Shown one piece after another: positions 12,257 to 24,174 of a DNA stretch of 64,000 nucleotides. The position numbers and the translations under genes were made by a program. Below the pieces are notes generated by a model that did not search any database, was not told where the DNA came from, and was given only the letters and a program-made list of their open reading frames with translations. This stretch comes from Thelonectria olida (Eukaryota; Ascomycota; Sordariomycetes; Hypocreales; Nectriaceae): contig JAGPYM010000016.1 in NCBI GenBank assembly GCA_020736575.1, forward strand, positions 496,001 to 560,000. The letters run 5' to 3'. Positions within the stretch are counted from its first letter, which is position 1, and every line of letters starts with the position of its first letter.

Positions 12257-13963
12257 GGTCGTCGAGGCAGACGTGTTGGGGGGAGGAGGGAGGTTGAGCT
12301 TAGTGTTGTTGAGGAAATCCAACTGACAAGCGAATTGATGCAGCACCTTGTCAATTGAGGCCCCAGTTGCACAATGAAGGGGAATAAAAAAGAAACAGAG
12401 AACCCAAGCGCAAATAAAGCGATGGGGAGAGAGAAAATAAGAGGGAAAATTTCTTTCTTCTCCCCGGGGACAAACATTTAACATCTGTGTCAGGGTCCAT
12501 GATCTTGACCTAATTGAGACATGGCCCAGATAGCAGCAATCTCGAGTGGGAACTACACGCGGTACATGGGAAGGGGGAAGGGGGTAGGGGGAAAATAGGG
12601 GTCCTAGGCTGGGTTTTCGAGGGGAGGGAGCCAATGGGACGGGAGCCGTTTGTCCATTGGGGCCCTGGAAGACACGTTGAAGAGCGAGACGGCCTCAGTC
12701 AAAGTCACAGATTTCGGGAGAGACGAGTCAAGGGCAAGGGGGAGACCGGGAGAGAGTCTACGAATAGCGAGGCTAAGGAGGCTAGAGGCCGGAGCACGAT
12801 TACCCACATGTTGAGATGTCTCGCCAAGAGGAGAGAGGTGGCGGAGAAGAGGGGAAGAAGTTTTGACGGTGTATCCTTTGCCAAAAAGTGTAAGGCCTCA
12901 TCAATCTCCCCAAACAGACGGTTGCAGCTGCACGAGGCGCCATTGGTGAAGCATTGCACAAGAGCAATTGGAGAGATTTTATGTGGAACAAGGCAAGGAA
13001 GAGCGGTGATGGCCGCGTCTCTGAAGGCCTCTCGTCTCACTGAGTCTCACTAAGCTCTCTCAACTGCGTCGATTCAACAACCATTCAGACCCATGTGCCT
13101 GGATTGTGGATTGCGATCTGCATGAAGGTCCCAGTCACGTTATTTCAGCCAATTCTAGAACGCCCTCTCAAGCAGGGACTGATAAGATAATGATACGTGC
13201 AGCTCACTCGCAGGCACAAGATCGTTGCGAGATAAAAAAAGACCGCACATCTCTTCGCCTCTGTTCGTCCAGATCTCCACTGAAATTGTTGTTGGTCCCC
13301 TCTTCTCACCGCCATGTGAGCGAGACCTTGCTTCTCAACAAACCGGCGACGAGAAGCATGTGAGAACGATCCCTGCCTTGAAGAGCCGTAGTTGGAGATT
13401 TCGTTATCCTTGGCCCCCTAACCTAGTCACCGATTAGTCTTGGAGCCCGGAAAGCCAGCCACATCACGAAATAGACCGCCTACGAGCCTGTGCACCGGTT
13501 TCACCCGCATTTTTTTTGCATGTGCTTGTTGATTGATTCAATGCCGCTCGGGTTGTTTCCATTTGATTTCAGTTTTCTATTATTATCCAAAATAAATGTT
13601 TGTGTGTATCTCTCATCTCATCTCGTCTCCTCTCTCAGTCAACCCTCCGTAGGGGACTGGACCGTGTGTGTGTTGCTGTCTATTCTGCCATGTTGGTACT
13701 GCGAGTCTAAGTAAAAAAAGAAGAAAAAAAAAGTGATCAAAAATATGGTAGAGAGGATGAAGCAAAAGATAAAAAAGACCTGCCCGGACAAATAATGGTT
13801 CCTCGGCGCCGCCCCAATTCGCACTTGATGGAATCAAAATTCATTCCATAACGTATCAATCACCAACCCAAACAGGTTCCAAGCCGCCCACACACTTTCG
13901 CTTGCGTTGTTGCTGGGGGCATCTCGTACAGTACACATTATCGTGACAATCATTAAGGTATGT
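12257..13963. other. intergenic, desaturase promoter side
   Basis: About 1.7 kb between two minus-strand genes: the 5' flank of the desaturase and the 3' flank of the GT2 gene. Purine-rich tracts are present (for example 12548-12600 and 13712-13735). No gene is supported on either strand. Confidence 0.45.
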
Positions 13964-16553
13964 CTAGAAGTAAATAAACGACGCGACGAAGATGAGCGTT
14001 GTGTACAGCGTCGAGAAGGTGAGCTCGAACTCGAACCACGCCGCCTGTCCGCCAAACGCAATCTTCTTGCTGCTGGCCGAGGGGTGAGCCACGCGCGTCT
14101 TGGGGTCGCGGTCGAGGAGCTCCTCGCGGTCCGGCACCGTCGGCGGGTCGATGGCGTACGAGATGGGCGTCCAGAGCGAGCTGCACACGAAGATGAAGGT
14201 GAGCGGCGGCCAGAAGGCGTGGGTGACCAGCGAGAGGAGGATGTCCTTGAGCGCCGTGTTCTGGTAGTAGCAGCGGTACGTCGCAAGCGACACGGCCACG
14301 AGCGTGAAGTAAACAAAAGCGAAATGGAACCAGCCACTGAAGTTGAACATGATGGCAAACACGCGGCGGAACATGCCCTTGCGCAGCTTGGCGTCTCGCT
14401 CGTTGAGGGCAGATCCGAGAGAACCGGTAGGCTTGAAGGCAGCCGCCTGGCCACCGAGCCACTTGGGCAGCATAAATGAGCGGACCATGCAGAGAGCGAT
14501 GTAGGGCGACATCCAGAGCTGATAGCGGGATCCTCGCTGGCCAGTGTGGTATCCGGCAGGGATGAAGAGGACGAATTCGCACAGACGGCCGCAAATGGTG
14601 GTAGCGAAGCAAACACGCATCAGCCAGCGGAGCTGCTCGTCAGAGGCGTAGGCCACAAGCGGCTTGCCCATGACGACAATGACGGGGATGGCGAAGAGCG
14701 AAATGGTGAGAAGAATGGTGTAGATACTGAGGGTCGCGTAGATGAAGCCCGAGAATCGCTGGGCAATGCCCATCTGCTTGACCTTGTCGCCCCACAGACA
14801 GAAATTGAGCTTGACAGCCGTGTCGACGGTTCCAATGGCCCATCGAGTACGCTGCTTAAGATGACTGCCGTAATCATCGGGAACGGTACCAAACTGGAGA
14901 GCCTCGTGGATATAGGCCGTCTTCCATCCCCTACCGAGCATGAGAGTCGACGTGGCCACGTCTTCAGCGAGCGAACCGAGGGGGAAGTTGCCAATCTCAT
15001 CGAGGGCTGTACGACGAACAACGTAGCCGGACCCAGTGCACCATGCAACACCTAGCGCATCCTTGATGGGCTCAATGACGTGGACGAAGATATCGAGAGA
15101 CTGGCACAGGGGGTCGGAACGGGGGGTGTTGTAGAAAAGCTGAGGGGGGCAAGCCAGGGCCATCTTGGGATCAATCAGGAGATGAGGGAGCAGAGCACGG
15201 AGCCAGTCTCGCTCGGGAATCTGAAAAACAGTGTAAGTGAAACAATGTCATCAAGGATGTTACGAGTTGGTGGGTGAGAATTACCATATCAGCATCCAGA
15301 GCGGCCATGAACTCGCCAGCTCCACCAGGCATCAAGTGCATCTGATCCAAACCGTTGTTCAAGTTACCGGACTTGAAATGATGAGGCACTCCAGGAATCT
15401 TCAGTCGTGCAATGTAGTGCAGGTTAGGATACGTGAGAGCCATCTGCGCACACGCAGCCTCCAAGCTCGCTGACTTGCCATCGTCCAAAACAACGACTCG
15501 GAATCGATCACGAGGATAATCCTGGTCGCACGCCGCACGAACAGTGTCCAGAACCAGGTCGTCGTCTTCACCGCAGCACGTCACGAAACAGTCGACGGTA
15601 GGCACTTCATTGCCGGTGAGACGCAACTTCGGGCGATGACGCTTCTTGAGAGACCACATTGTCCAAGTGCTGTGCATCAACGACGGGATGGCAACGGCGA
15701 GCTCGACAGCCACAAAGAGCCAGGCCATTACGTAGGTCGCGTTCTGCGCCTGCTGGGCCCAGATAACACAGGCAATTCTCAATGCCAAATAACACAAATA
15801 CAAGCTGATGTTGAGAAAGGTCAGAAACGGCGTGAGGGCAAACAGGTGGCGCTTCCAGCCGCCCCAGATCTCGACGTCGTCGCGCTTGTGCACCTGCTGG
15901 ATGGAGTCGCGGTCGACAAAGTCCTTGGAGGCATTCTGCAGCGTTGTCGAACCCGACCCGGGCAGAAGGGCGGCCAGGCTGAGGTGGCTTTGGTTCTGCG
16001 AGCGCGAAGAGGACTGGTCAGCCGAATGTTGCTTGACAAACGGAGGAGGAGTGAGGTCGGCAAAGGAGTCAGTTACCATTAGGCTGGATGGTCTCCAATC
16101 GACCGAGGAGTTGGCTTGTCGACGAGGCGTGTCGAGCGGCGTGGCGCGGCCACTGATGAGCGTGGGCGTTCCTGAGCGTGATCCGCCCGGCGTATCAGCG
16201 AAGTACTGAGGGTTTGGGCTCCCGCCAGCCGACAGAGGCCATTCCGGGGAGCCGAGAGCGTTGTAGTCGTCGACGTGCGCAGGAGTCGGTCTCATGGGAT
16301 GGGGGTGCTCTTGCACCGACCGACCCTGCAAGTCGTCGTACGGCTGGTTATAGGGCGAGTACGCCTGGTACTGCGGTGATTGCACTGATTGCTGATTATA
16401 CGGATCTTCTTGGTGGTGGTGTTGTTGATGCTGCTGCTGCTGTTGTTGATGTTGACTTTGTTGCTGCTGATGGTACTGCTGCATGTCGATTTCCTCCATC
16501 TCCCTGTACTCCCGATCCCTCTGCCCCTCTCCGTACCCGTGATACCCGTTCAT
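13964..16553 (-). CDS. family 2 glycosyltransferase, cellulose-synthase-like, 841 aa
   Basis: Processive membrane beta-glycan synthase of family GT2. Exons 16553..15285 and 15220..13964 total 842 codons; the 64-nt intron follows the DADM motif exactly. The N terminus (about 1-215) is a low-complexity cytosolic region rich in Gln, His, Pro and Ser, with a poly-Gln tract near residues 25-47. Two membrane helices follow, then the catalytic domain: DDG near 360, the DAD triad at 420-422, TGSG at 485-488, ED at 509-510 and QRTRW (QxxRW) at 546-550. Several C-terminal helices come next. Architecture and length resemble the fungal GT2 described as needed for hyphal growth on solid surfaces in Zymoseptoria and Fusarium; that link is inference. 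The polymer product is unknown. Confidence 0.9.
16420..16484 (-). repeat. CAG/CAA repeat encoding poly-Gln
   Basis: Interrupted CTG/TTG triplets on the plus strand read as CAG/CAA on the minus strand. They encode Gln-rich runs with His in the N-terminal tail of the GT2 enzyme and are a likely site of length variation. Confidence 0.75.
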
Positions 16554-19500
16554 GTCGGCGGCTTCGTATTCACCACCGCATGCGCAACGCTTTGGGCAGG
16601 CGGGCGGTTACGGGATTGGAGGATGCAAAGGTGAGTCTGTAAGGTTCGAAGGAGGGGGTGATAACGGGACAATGACGAAAGGGATTGAAAAACAAACTCC
16701 TTGGCTGCTGCTTGGCGTATGTATGTAATGGTAGTGTAATGTATGATGATGTCTTTGTCAGTCTCCCTTCTTCTCGTGTTTATACCCAGGATCCGGAGGT
16801 TGAACGAATGTGTATTGCAGATGCAATAGTATGTAACCGGACAGGGGCAAGAAAGGGAGGAGATCGAGCGGGAAAGATGAGATGAAAACGAGAGTAAGTA
16901 ATACCAAGCCCACCGTTCGACAGAAAGAAAGAAGAAGGGAAAGAAAAAAAAACAAAAGGCACGAGGCTAGTCCAGTATCAACACGAGGGAGTCGATGGAG
17001 ATGGGACGGGATGGGAACGAAACGCCGGAGAGGGCCTGTGGCATGGATCCGTCCCCTAGGGCCAGCCTCCTTGGCCTCCCCAGTCGGAGAGCGCGGAGCT
17101 GTCACGGCAACATCCACAATACGATGGGAAGTGGCCCAAGAGCGTCATGGACTGGGTAAAATTAGGAGCAACGGGACCAGGGGGGTATAGGTACGAGAGG
17201 GGGCATAAAACGAAGGGGGTCCGGCCAAGGCAAAAACTCAGCTTGACGGGCCCTCCGGACTTGGGGACTTGGGCATGTACGAAAGTACCGAGTACATGCT
17301 TGCGGATAACTAGTTGAGGAGAGGGGATAGAGACCCTTTTTGGCGTGTCGGTTGGCGTGCTACCAGCCTTGACAAGGCGCGTGCTTCTCTGTCAGACCAG
17401 GTTTTACATCCGGGAACTTGGGGACATCAACTGCCCGAGCTGGGCTGAGAGAGATGGATGGAGGCCGGACAGGTGAATCAGCGGGTTCCAGCGGGGGCGC
17501 CGGCTGCGGTAGGGCTCCGGAGAGCGGGCGTGAGGGCAGTAAAGACGGCCTGCTGAAGGCGGGTTCTCAGGAGCCAATGCATTCGTGAGCAGGACGAGAT
17601 GGTTCAGGGGGCAGAAATGATAGATTGGCATTCTGTCAGCCTCGATGTTGTTCTGTAGCCATCCGAAGGAACTTTGATAAATGCGTCCATGCCCCCGCCG
17701 CTTCCCCCTCCCCTCAGTGGGAATCTTACATGTTCTAGGACTCGATTCCTCGCCGGTGCTGGGAGCGGGGACAGGCCGCGTCAAGGAAGACATTCCCAGT
17801 TGAGAGTCTGTTCGCAGCCAGCATCTCACTTCTTCTCCAGCAGCATTCCCCTCATGGCATCCGGGCACGCTCATCGTAACTGCGACCTACCACGAAAGCT
17901 GGCTGCCCTGCGCCCAGTAGGACCCCAGTCGTCCTCGTATCGCGGAGATCGGCCAACGGAGCTAAAGCATTAGCAACGCGAAGGCCCCGCTGGGGCGGTA
18001 ACGACGAAATACGACAAGTTCAGGGGCAACCATCCATCACCCTGGCACACCTCGAAGGCTTCTTTTCTTCTCGTGCTCCAGCGCTCCTCACTTGCTCAGC
18101 TGGCCCTGCAACGGTCGTGCTGGACGAACAACTTAATTGGATCTGTTATCTGGAATCCTTGCCTCGAGGGGCTCGAGGCTCATGGGGCTTCGGTTGCGTC
18201 CTCGGCATATCGGCATTGGATAAGGCCCCTGGCTGGTGGCGCCCCCCTTGCCCCTGTTTAGGTTGGGCGAGTGTGAGTGGAGGTGGAGAGATGCCGTGAA
18301 GGGTAGGGCGTCTGACATCAGAGGGACTGTCACTCTGCTCTGGTGCAGAGGTATTCCGTACTTGGAGGTCGTGTGTGTTTGGCTGCTTGCTGCTCATCAG
18401 ACGATTCCTTTGTTGCTGGCCCACCCTCGACGAGACGCACACGCCCGCGCGCCCGCTGAAAGCGTCTCCACGTCCTCGCAGCCGCCGTCCCTCCCCCTGG
18501 GAAAGTCAAAACGGAGGGCGCTGGCGACTGACTGTTTGCTTGCAGAGCTGTGTCGAGGTGTGTGTGGAGAGGCCAGGCAGTTTGAGCCGGCGCGTGGAAG
18601 AACCAGAGAAGGATCCAGGGGGAGGCGACAATGAGGATGACGGCGTTCTTCAGCTCAAAGGAGAAGGGGATTGATAAGAAGGTTACTTCGTATTTCAGCG
18701 TCAGTTGACTGCATTCGCAACGACTACCGTCCTGAGTCCAAGACGGGGGACAGGCAACAAAGGAACGAGAATTGGCGAGAAACATAGTTAATAAAACACC
18801 ATCAGGCGATACAAGCAGCCACAGCCACCAAAACGGCTCAATAAAGCAGTGCCACTCGCCAAAAGCCAAAATGGGCAGTTTTCTACGACCGGAAAGGACT
18901 CATTCTTCTCGTCGGAATAACTCGACTGGAGCAACAGAAGACCAGAAGCAAATAAACCAGAGCCAGCGCATTGATTAATAAAAACAAAGTCGACGAACGG
19001 ATACAAATCTTACATCTGTACGAACTACGGAGTACTCGTCCATACTACTGTAGGTACGAAGTACATGTTCTCCATCGAAGCAACGGCCCTTGCAGTAGCA
19101 AAAGGCCCTTTCTCTCCCCTCATGGGCCTCCTCTCGTCCTCCTTTGCCTCCTTTGCCACGCCCCTACCGTACAATTTCTTGGCCAGTCCAGTCGTTCTTC
19201 TCTCTCCAAGTTTCTCGTTATCCACTAAAAATCCGTATCTTCTGAGCTGTGACCTGTTCCATCTCTGTTCCTTTCCCCTTCTGAACCAACCCCCCTTGCC
19301 GCTCGTTGAGCTTGAGATCCATCTGAATCCATTTCTTTTTTTTTCTTCATTTGATTGCCTGCGAACGGACTGACTGGCTGGACGGGAGCTGCCTTGCCTT
19401 TGACTGTCACTGAACTGTCCACTCGTTGTTTCGCTTCCATCGCTCTGCATTTGATTTGCGCTCTTGGCTCGCTTCCATTGCTCTGGCTGTCATTGGCAAC

Positions 19501-19767
19501 TGCGTCTGCTCTCGTCACTTATTACTGACCCCCTGTTTTTCTCCATCAACATCTACGAACACTATCGTCACCATCACACTCGTTTGATCGTCCCGTTTTG
19601 GCGTTGAACTCGGAGGGGGCTTCAGTTGCAATTACTTGTTGTTCTCGTCGAGACGGTCCTGACACGACCTCCCTCCCCCCCATTCTCCTCCTCTCCCCGT
19701 CGCCCTCCTCTTCCTCCTCCCTCATCTTCATCTCTCTCTACACGCTCTCTCCCCCCCATTATTCACC
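16554..19767. other. 3.2-kb divergent intergenic region
   Basis: Lies between the minus-strand GT2 start and the plus-strand GH12 start, so it holds both promoters. It contains pyrimidine-rich tracts just upstream of the GH12 ATG, a GTACCGAGTAC motif near 17285 and a related TACGGAGTAC near 19026. Open frames here change direction and have no family marks, so I call no gene. Long 5' leaders with introns are possible. Confidence 0.45.
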
Positions 19768-21758
19768 ATGGGCATCCGCTTCGTCGTCAATTTCGTCCTC
19801 TTGGCCATCCCCATCGGCGTCACGCTGGGCGTCCTGATCGGCCTCGACTACCAGCGCAAGTCAAGCGGCCAAGATCCCATCTATACGCCAGGCGATAGCG
19901 ACGGCAATGGAGGTGGAAAGCCGCCGAAAAAGGGAAACGGCTTCACGCCTCACACGCTCTGCAACAAGACGTTCGGTCTTACGCCGTATACAGAGGGCCA
20001 GCAGTATACTCGTAAGTCACTTTCTCTCTTCTGTCTCGTTTCTTTTTGTCAGCATTTCATCATCAAGCCTTTTGCATACCCGGACACTGTTCACTTCAAT
20101 CCAATCCAATTCCGCTTTTGGATAAACGTTGAACATGTCGTGCGCTGCCCACATACAACACACGCCCTCAGTCCCTTGGCCATGTCACATCCTGTCAGGC
20201 TGGCTGTCAGTCGTGGCCCTGCAACACAGACGAGACGATTCATCCCGTCCGTTGGTCACACCGCATCTCGCGCGTCGTGCCACCATCGCCGCCGCCGTTG
20301 CTGTGTTACCCGTCCAGCCCTTTTCCCCTCATCCGCCTCTTCCGCCCTGTTATTGCTCTGGCGTGTGTGTCTGGGGTTCGGCCGAACTGTATCACCACAC
20401 ACCCGTCAGCCACCAGATTTCGTCTTTATTCCCGCCCGTCCCCCCCCTCACTTTTACCCCAAAGAGGCGCCGCTATCACAGCTTCTCGTTGCCGGGGACA
20501 ACGTGCGCCCGCAATCCTTCTCCCAAAGTCAACACCAGACTATGCTGTCGACCAACGCGATCTGCATGCATATCTTTTACCCATCACTCCCCCCCCTAAC
20601 CAACCCAACCCCCTGGACCTTGACCACTCGACCCTTTACGCGTGGCCCTAGTGCACCCATGAGAACAACGTTTGGCTGACAGCGCATCTTGCAGTGAACC
20701 CCAACCAGTGGGGCTGGGACGAAGGCGACAAAGGCGCTTTATGCTTGCACGTAAGTCACTGGTCGATCTATCTCTTCATCCCTTTCTTATCCGCTCCTTT
20801 CGTCTCTATCTGAAAGAGTAATTTCACCTCAAAACTCCCCGCCTTTTCCGGTTGCTCTTCCGTTCCTGTTCCCCACCTTGAGCTTGGGTCGCTGGCATCT
20901 GATATCATCATCACTCCATGCCCATGATCGGCTGGCTCCCGAAACCGAACATCTCGCTTGCCACCCAAAACAACCAAACTGACATGCCACTTCTCCTCCA
21001 CAGGTCAACACTTACGACAACGGCTCCTACGCGACAGAGACCACCGCTCCCAAATGGTCCGTGACATGGCAGTATCCCCGCGGCCCCGAGTCGCAACCCG
21101 TGCACGCCTTTCCCAACATCAAGGTCGACGGCAAGGTGTTCCCTGAGAAACTCTCGGGCATCAAGAACATCAATGTTGACTTCAACTTCACCTACGGCAT
21201 GGGCAACAATGCCTCCTCGGACACGGATCTCGACGAGCTCAACGCCGCAAACGTGAATACCAACGTCGCGATGGATATGTTCATGGACCTCGACAAGACC
21301 AAGGCCGGCGATGCGGAGAAGGCTTCCCACGAAGTCATGGTGTGGTTTTCTGCCATTGGTTCAGCTACCCAGCCCATCGGTCTCACAATCGATGCCGTCA
21401 AGCAGAAGGCCACGGCGAACTACACCATCGACGGCACCAACTTGTAAGTTCTCCGGACTCGATTCGAACGAGATACGAACAGCCCGACTAATTAACTCTC
21501 TCCAGCGGCCTGTACAAGGGAAACAACAGCAGGGACCAGGTCGTCCTGACGTGGATGGCGTCCGACACGGCCGACTCGTTCAAGGGCGACGTGTATCCCC
21601 TGATTGAGCAGCTTCTCAAGCTGCAAGCGAAGCAGTCTACCTTCCCTACCGACAAGTACTACCTGGGCTACATGTCCTGGGGCACCGAAGCCTACTCATC
21701 AGACAAGAACGTCACCTTCAACGTCCCGAAGCTGTCGATAGACATTGAGACGGAATGA
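19768..21758 (+). CDS. membrane-anchored GH12 glycoside hydrolase, 330 aa
   Basis: Endo-beta-glucanase/xyloglucanase-type enzyme of family GH12. Exons 19768..20011, 20695..20750, 21004..21443 and 21506..21758 total 331 codons. Residues 5-27 are a strong hydrophobic segment followed by basic residues and a Pro/Gly/Lys linker, so the protein is probably a type II membrane protein rather than freely secreted. The catalytic domain begins with QWGWDEGD and VNTYDNGSYAT. The nucleophile motif EVMVW has Glu at about 210, and the acid/base motif GTEAYSS has Glu at about 308, both as expected for GH12. The start has a good context (CACCATGG). Intron 1 is 683 nt, unusually long. The true substrate cannot be told from sequence. 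Confidence 0.88.
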
Positions 21759-22718
21759 AGGTGATTACTGGTGAGCAGGAGGAGCGAGGATAAGTATAAT
21801 GTACAAGTACACATAGAACGAATTAGAATTTAATGACCCCATCAATCGAATACGGATGACCTTTGTTCCGCATCTTTCTTTACAGCCTCTCTTGTCCATG
21901 TGGCCTTGTCCCATTCATCGTACAAAATAGTTAAAAAGAACTATTCACCAGGCGAATACGTCACAACAGGTCCCGCTTCCGGTAAGCCTTTCCGAGCTGG
22001 AACCCGAGCCGCGGCCTCTCTCTTCGATCTTCGGGTGCGGAAGAAGCTGTCCGGCAGGCAGATTATCATCGCCATAGGGCTTCAACTAGCGACGGTCGCT
22101 AGAATTTAGTCCTGCATGCGGAAATTTGCATCATGTTGGCTTCAGAGACGGACGATGCCATTACTTTTGAGCCTGCTCCCATTCGCTGTCCAAGTTAATT
22201 CCCGCGTCTTTTTTCCTCTCGATGGTCGGGGGGAAGCGAGTAAGTGGGTGGGTTCCTTAGTTGGAGATGAAATTTTCCTCCGGCCCGTTTCCTTAAAGAA
22301 CCGACGAGTCCAAAGAACGTGGGTCTCTCTAATTAAAGACGCTACCGTCTCATCTTCGCCTTGACGTTTTGCAGTGACATGTCCCTTGTTCTTGGCGATT
22401 CGACGGGGTTTGTTCGATTTCGAGGGCAATTGTCGGTGGACATTCTTTTTTGATACGTGAAGTGGGGGAACGCGAACCCGAGAAAGACAAAGAGTGCAAT
22501 TGCGTGCGTGGCCTTGCAAAAGAATAAATAAAATTACTTTTCCTATTTTTCTCGTATCAACTGGCGACTTTGGTAAACCTTGTTTCCCCATGTACTCGGT
22601 ACGCTCCAGACGTGTAATTAAACTAAAAAAGAAGAAAATCCCTGTCCAACGTTATGGGCCTGAATGACGACTGCTCCCGTAGGCAAGGCCGGGAGCTATC
22701 TAAGTACTAGATAACCAT
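21759..22718. other. intergenic, convergent gene ends
   Basis: About 960 bp between the GH12 gene and a minus-strand membrane-protein gene, so mainly two 3' flanks. GTACTCGGTAC near 22593 is the reverse complement of the motif near 17285. No gene is seen. Confidence 0.45.
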
Positions 22719-23647
22719 CTATACAGTCGAAAGTAAGGCATGTCCCCCCTGCTGCTGCTGCGGCTTCATCTCAATCATCGTCGATCCAGCTTGTTCGTAT
22801 CCAGGCTCAGCCTGAGACGCGTCGCGGATGGCCCTTGTGTAGAAGCCAACGGCGATGAAGCCCAATACGGCAACGAGCTCTGGCAGAAAACCCAGCACAA
22901 CCCGGATCGCGAGGGACCCGGTGCTGGGGTTGAGATTGGGCTTGTTTGACGTCATTGCCACGAGCGAGTAAAGCGTGCGGATGCCGATGAAGATGCAGGA
23001 GAAGAGAACGGCGTAGAGGAGCTTCTGGAACGTTAGTCAATGCATAGGTAGATAAGGTTGCTTGCTGACGTCGGCACGTACCATGGTTCCCAGCCGTTGC
23101 GCATGGGTGCCTTGGACGCCTCCTGATGAGCGCAGGGAGAGCATGGCCCAGCCAAATAGAACCGCCCACGCCACGGTCAAAATGGCAATGCCGACTTTCA
23201 CCAGCGCTTGATCGCTCGACGACGGATTGCTGCTCTGTAAACCAGATGCTCCGGCGGCGAGGAGAGCAACTCCGCCTGTGACTTGGAGGTGAAAGAGGAG
23301 GATTTTGATCCATTCCACCTTGGTGTTGAGGTTTCGATGGCGATAGATTCGGCTAGAATGAGAGTGAGCTTCGTCCATCCCGCACAAGCACTTGATGATA
23401 AGACGTACGCTTCGTGAAGGATGCCAGCTGCCGCCAGTATAAGCGGCGATAGTCCAATGTTGGCGACAATACTGGCCGAGGAGCTGCCAGACAGCGCCAT
23501 GGCACCACCAACGATGCGAAGAGTGAAGAATGCGACGAGATAGAACCATCCTAGTAAACCGGGCTTGCTATGCTTGGAGAGGATAAAGGCTGCTGGCAGG
23601 ACGAGGACGGCGTAGATGGCGAGTTCCACGGTGGAGAGCTTGGTCAT
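22719..23647 (-). CDS. multi-spanning membrane protein of unknown function, 271 aa
   Basis: Exons 23647..23409, 23352..23082 and 23024..22719 total 272 codons, with GTACGT donors and CTAAC branch points. The protein has about seven hydrophobic segments. The first covers residues 8-23, then GWFYLVAFFTLRIVGG, and the others are spread evenly to about residue 245. This resembles the fungal integral membrane family I know as DUF7702, with short loops and a cytosolic C-terminal tail rich in Gln. No catalytic or receptor motif is apparent. The family assignment is tentative; the intron-exon structure and membrane topology are clear. Confidence 0.8.
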
Positions 23648-24174
23648 GGTGTTGTTGGCGTAATCTTGTCTCTCCCTTGGTGTTGACTGATTAACCTGGA
23701 TGTGACCCCAGAACCTGATTAGAAGAAGAAATATTTAAAATATCCCGGTTCAATTATCCAACCAACCTCATATCGACATAATCAATCGTTTCTTATACCC
23801 AAATATGCCTCCATTGCTTTGGAGGCCTTTCAGTCTCGCATCGTCATCTAAACGAGAGCGAAATCCATCTGGTTCTAGGGTAGTACTCTTGGGAATAGCA
23901 TCACGGCCACCTCATTGGCTGCCCTACGGCCGTCACACAGATCAGATCCTTGCATCGAGAGAAGTGGAGACTTAACGAGAGCGAGCGACCAGCAACGATG
24001 AACGAGCGGCGATCATAGGGCGGAGCAGCCAAAGAGGAAGCCTCTCAGCTGCAAGAAGGGATGGCTAATATATCCTGCATTGCCGACTTTCCGTGTCCCC
24101 GGGAACTTCGCCTTCTTCATTGACGCGTCCCGTCGAGATGGTCTCTGTATTTGGTAATTGCTTCGACGTGTTGC
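23648..24174. other. intergenic
   Basis: About 530 bp of 5' flank of the membrane-protein gene and 3' flank of the next minus-strand gene. Nothing else is seen. Confidence 0.45.

Noticed and set aside
11318..12358. 346-codon open frame antisense to the desaturase
   Set aside because: Gly/Glu/Val-rich shadow of the desaturase exons and introns, which have all three His boxes.
18236..18869. Overlapping open frames of 130-180 codons upstream of the GH12 gene
   Set aside because: They occur on both strands over the same bases, lack motifs and look like promoter or leader sequence.
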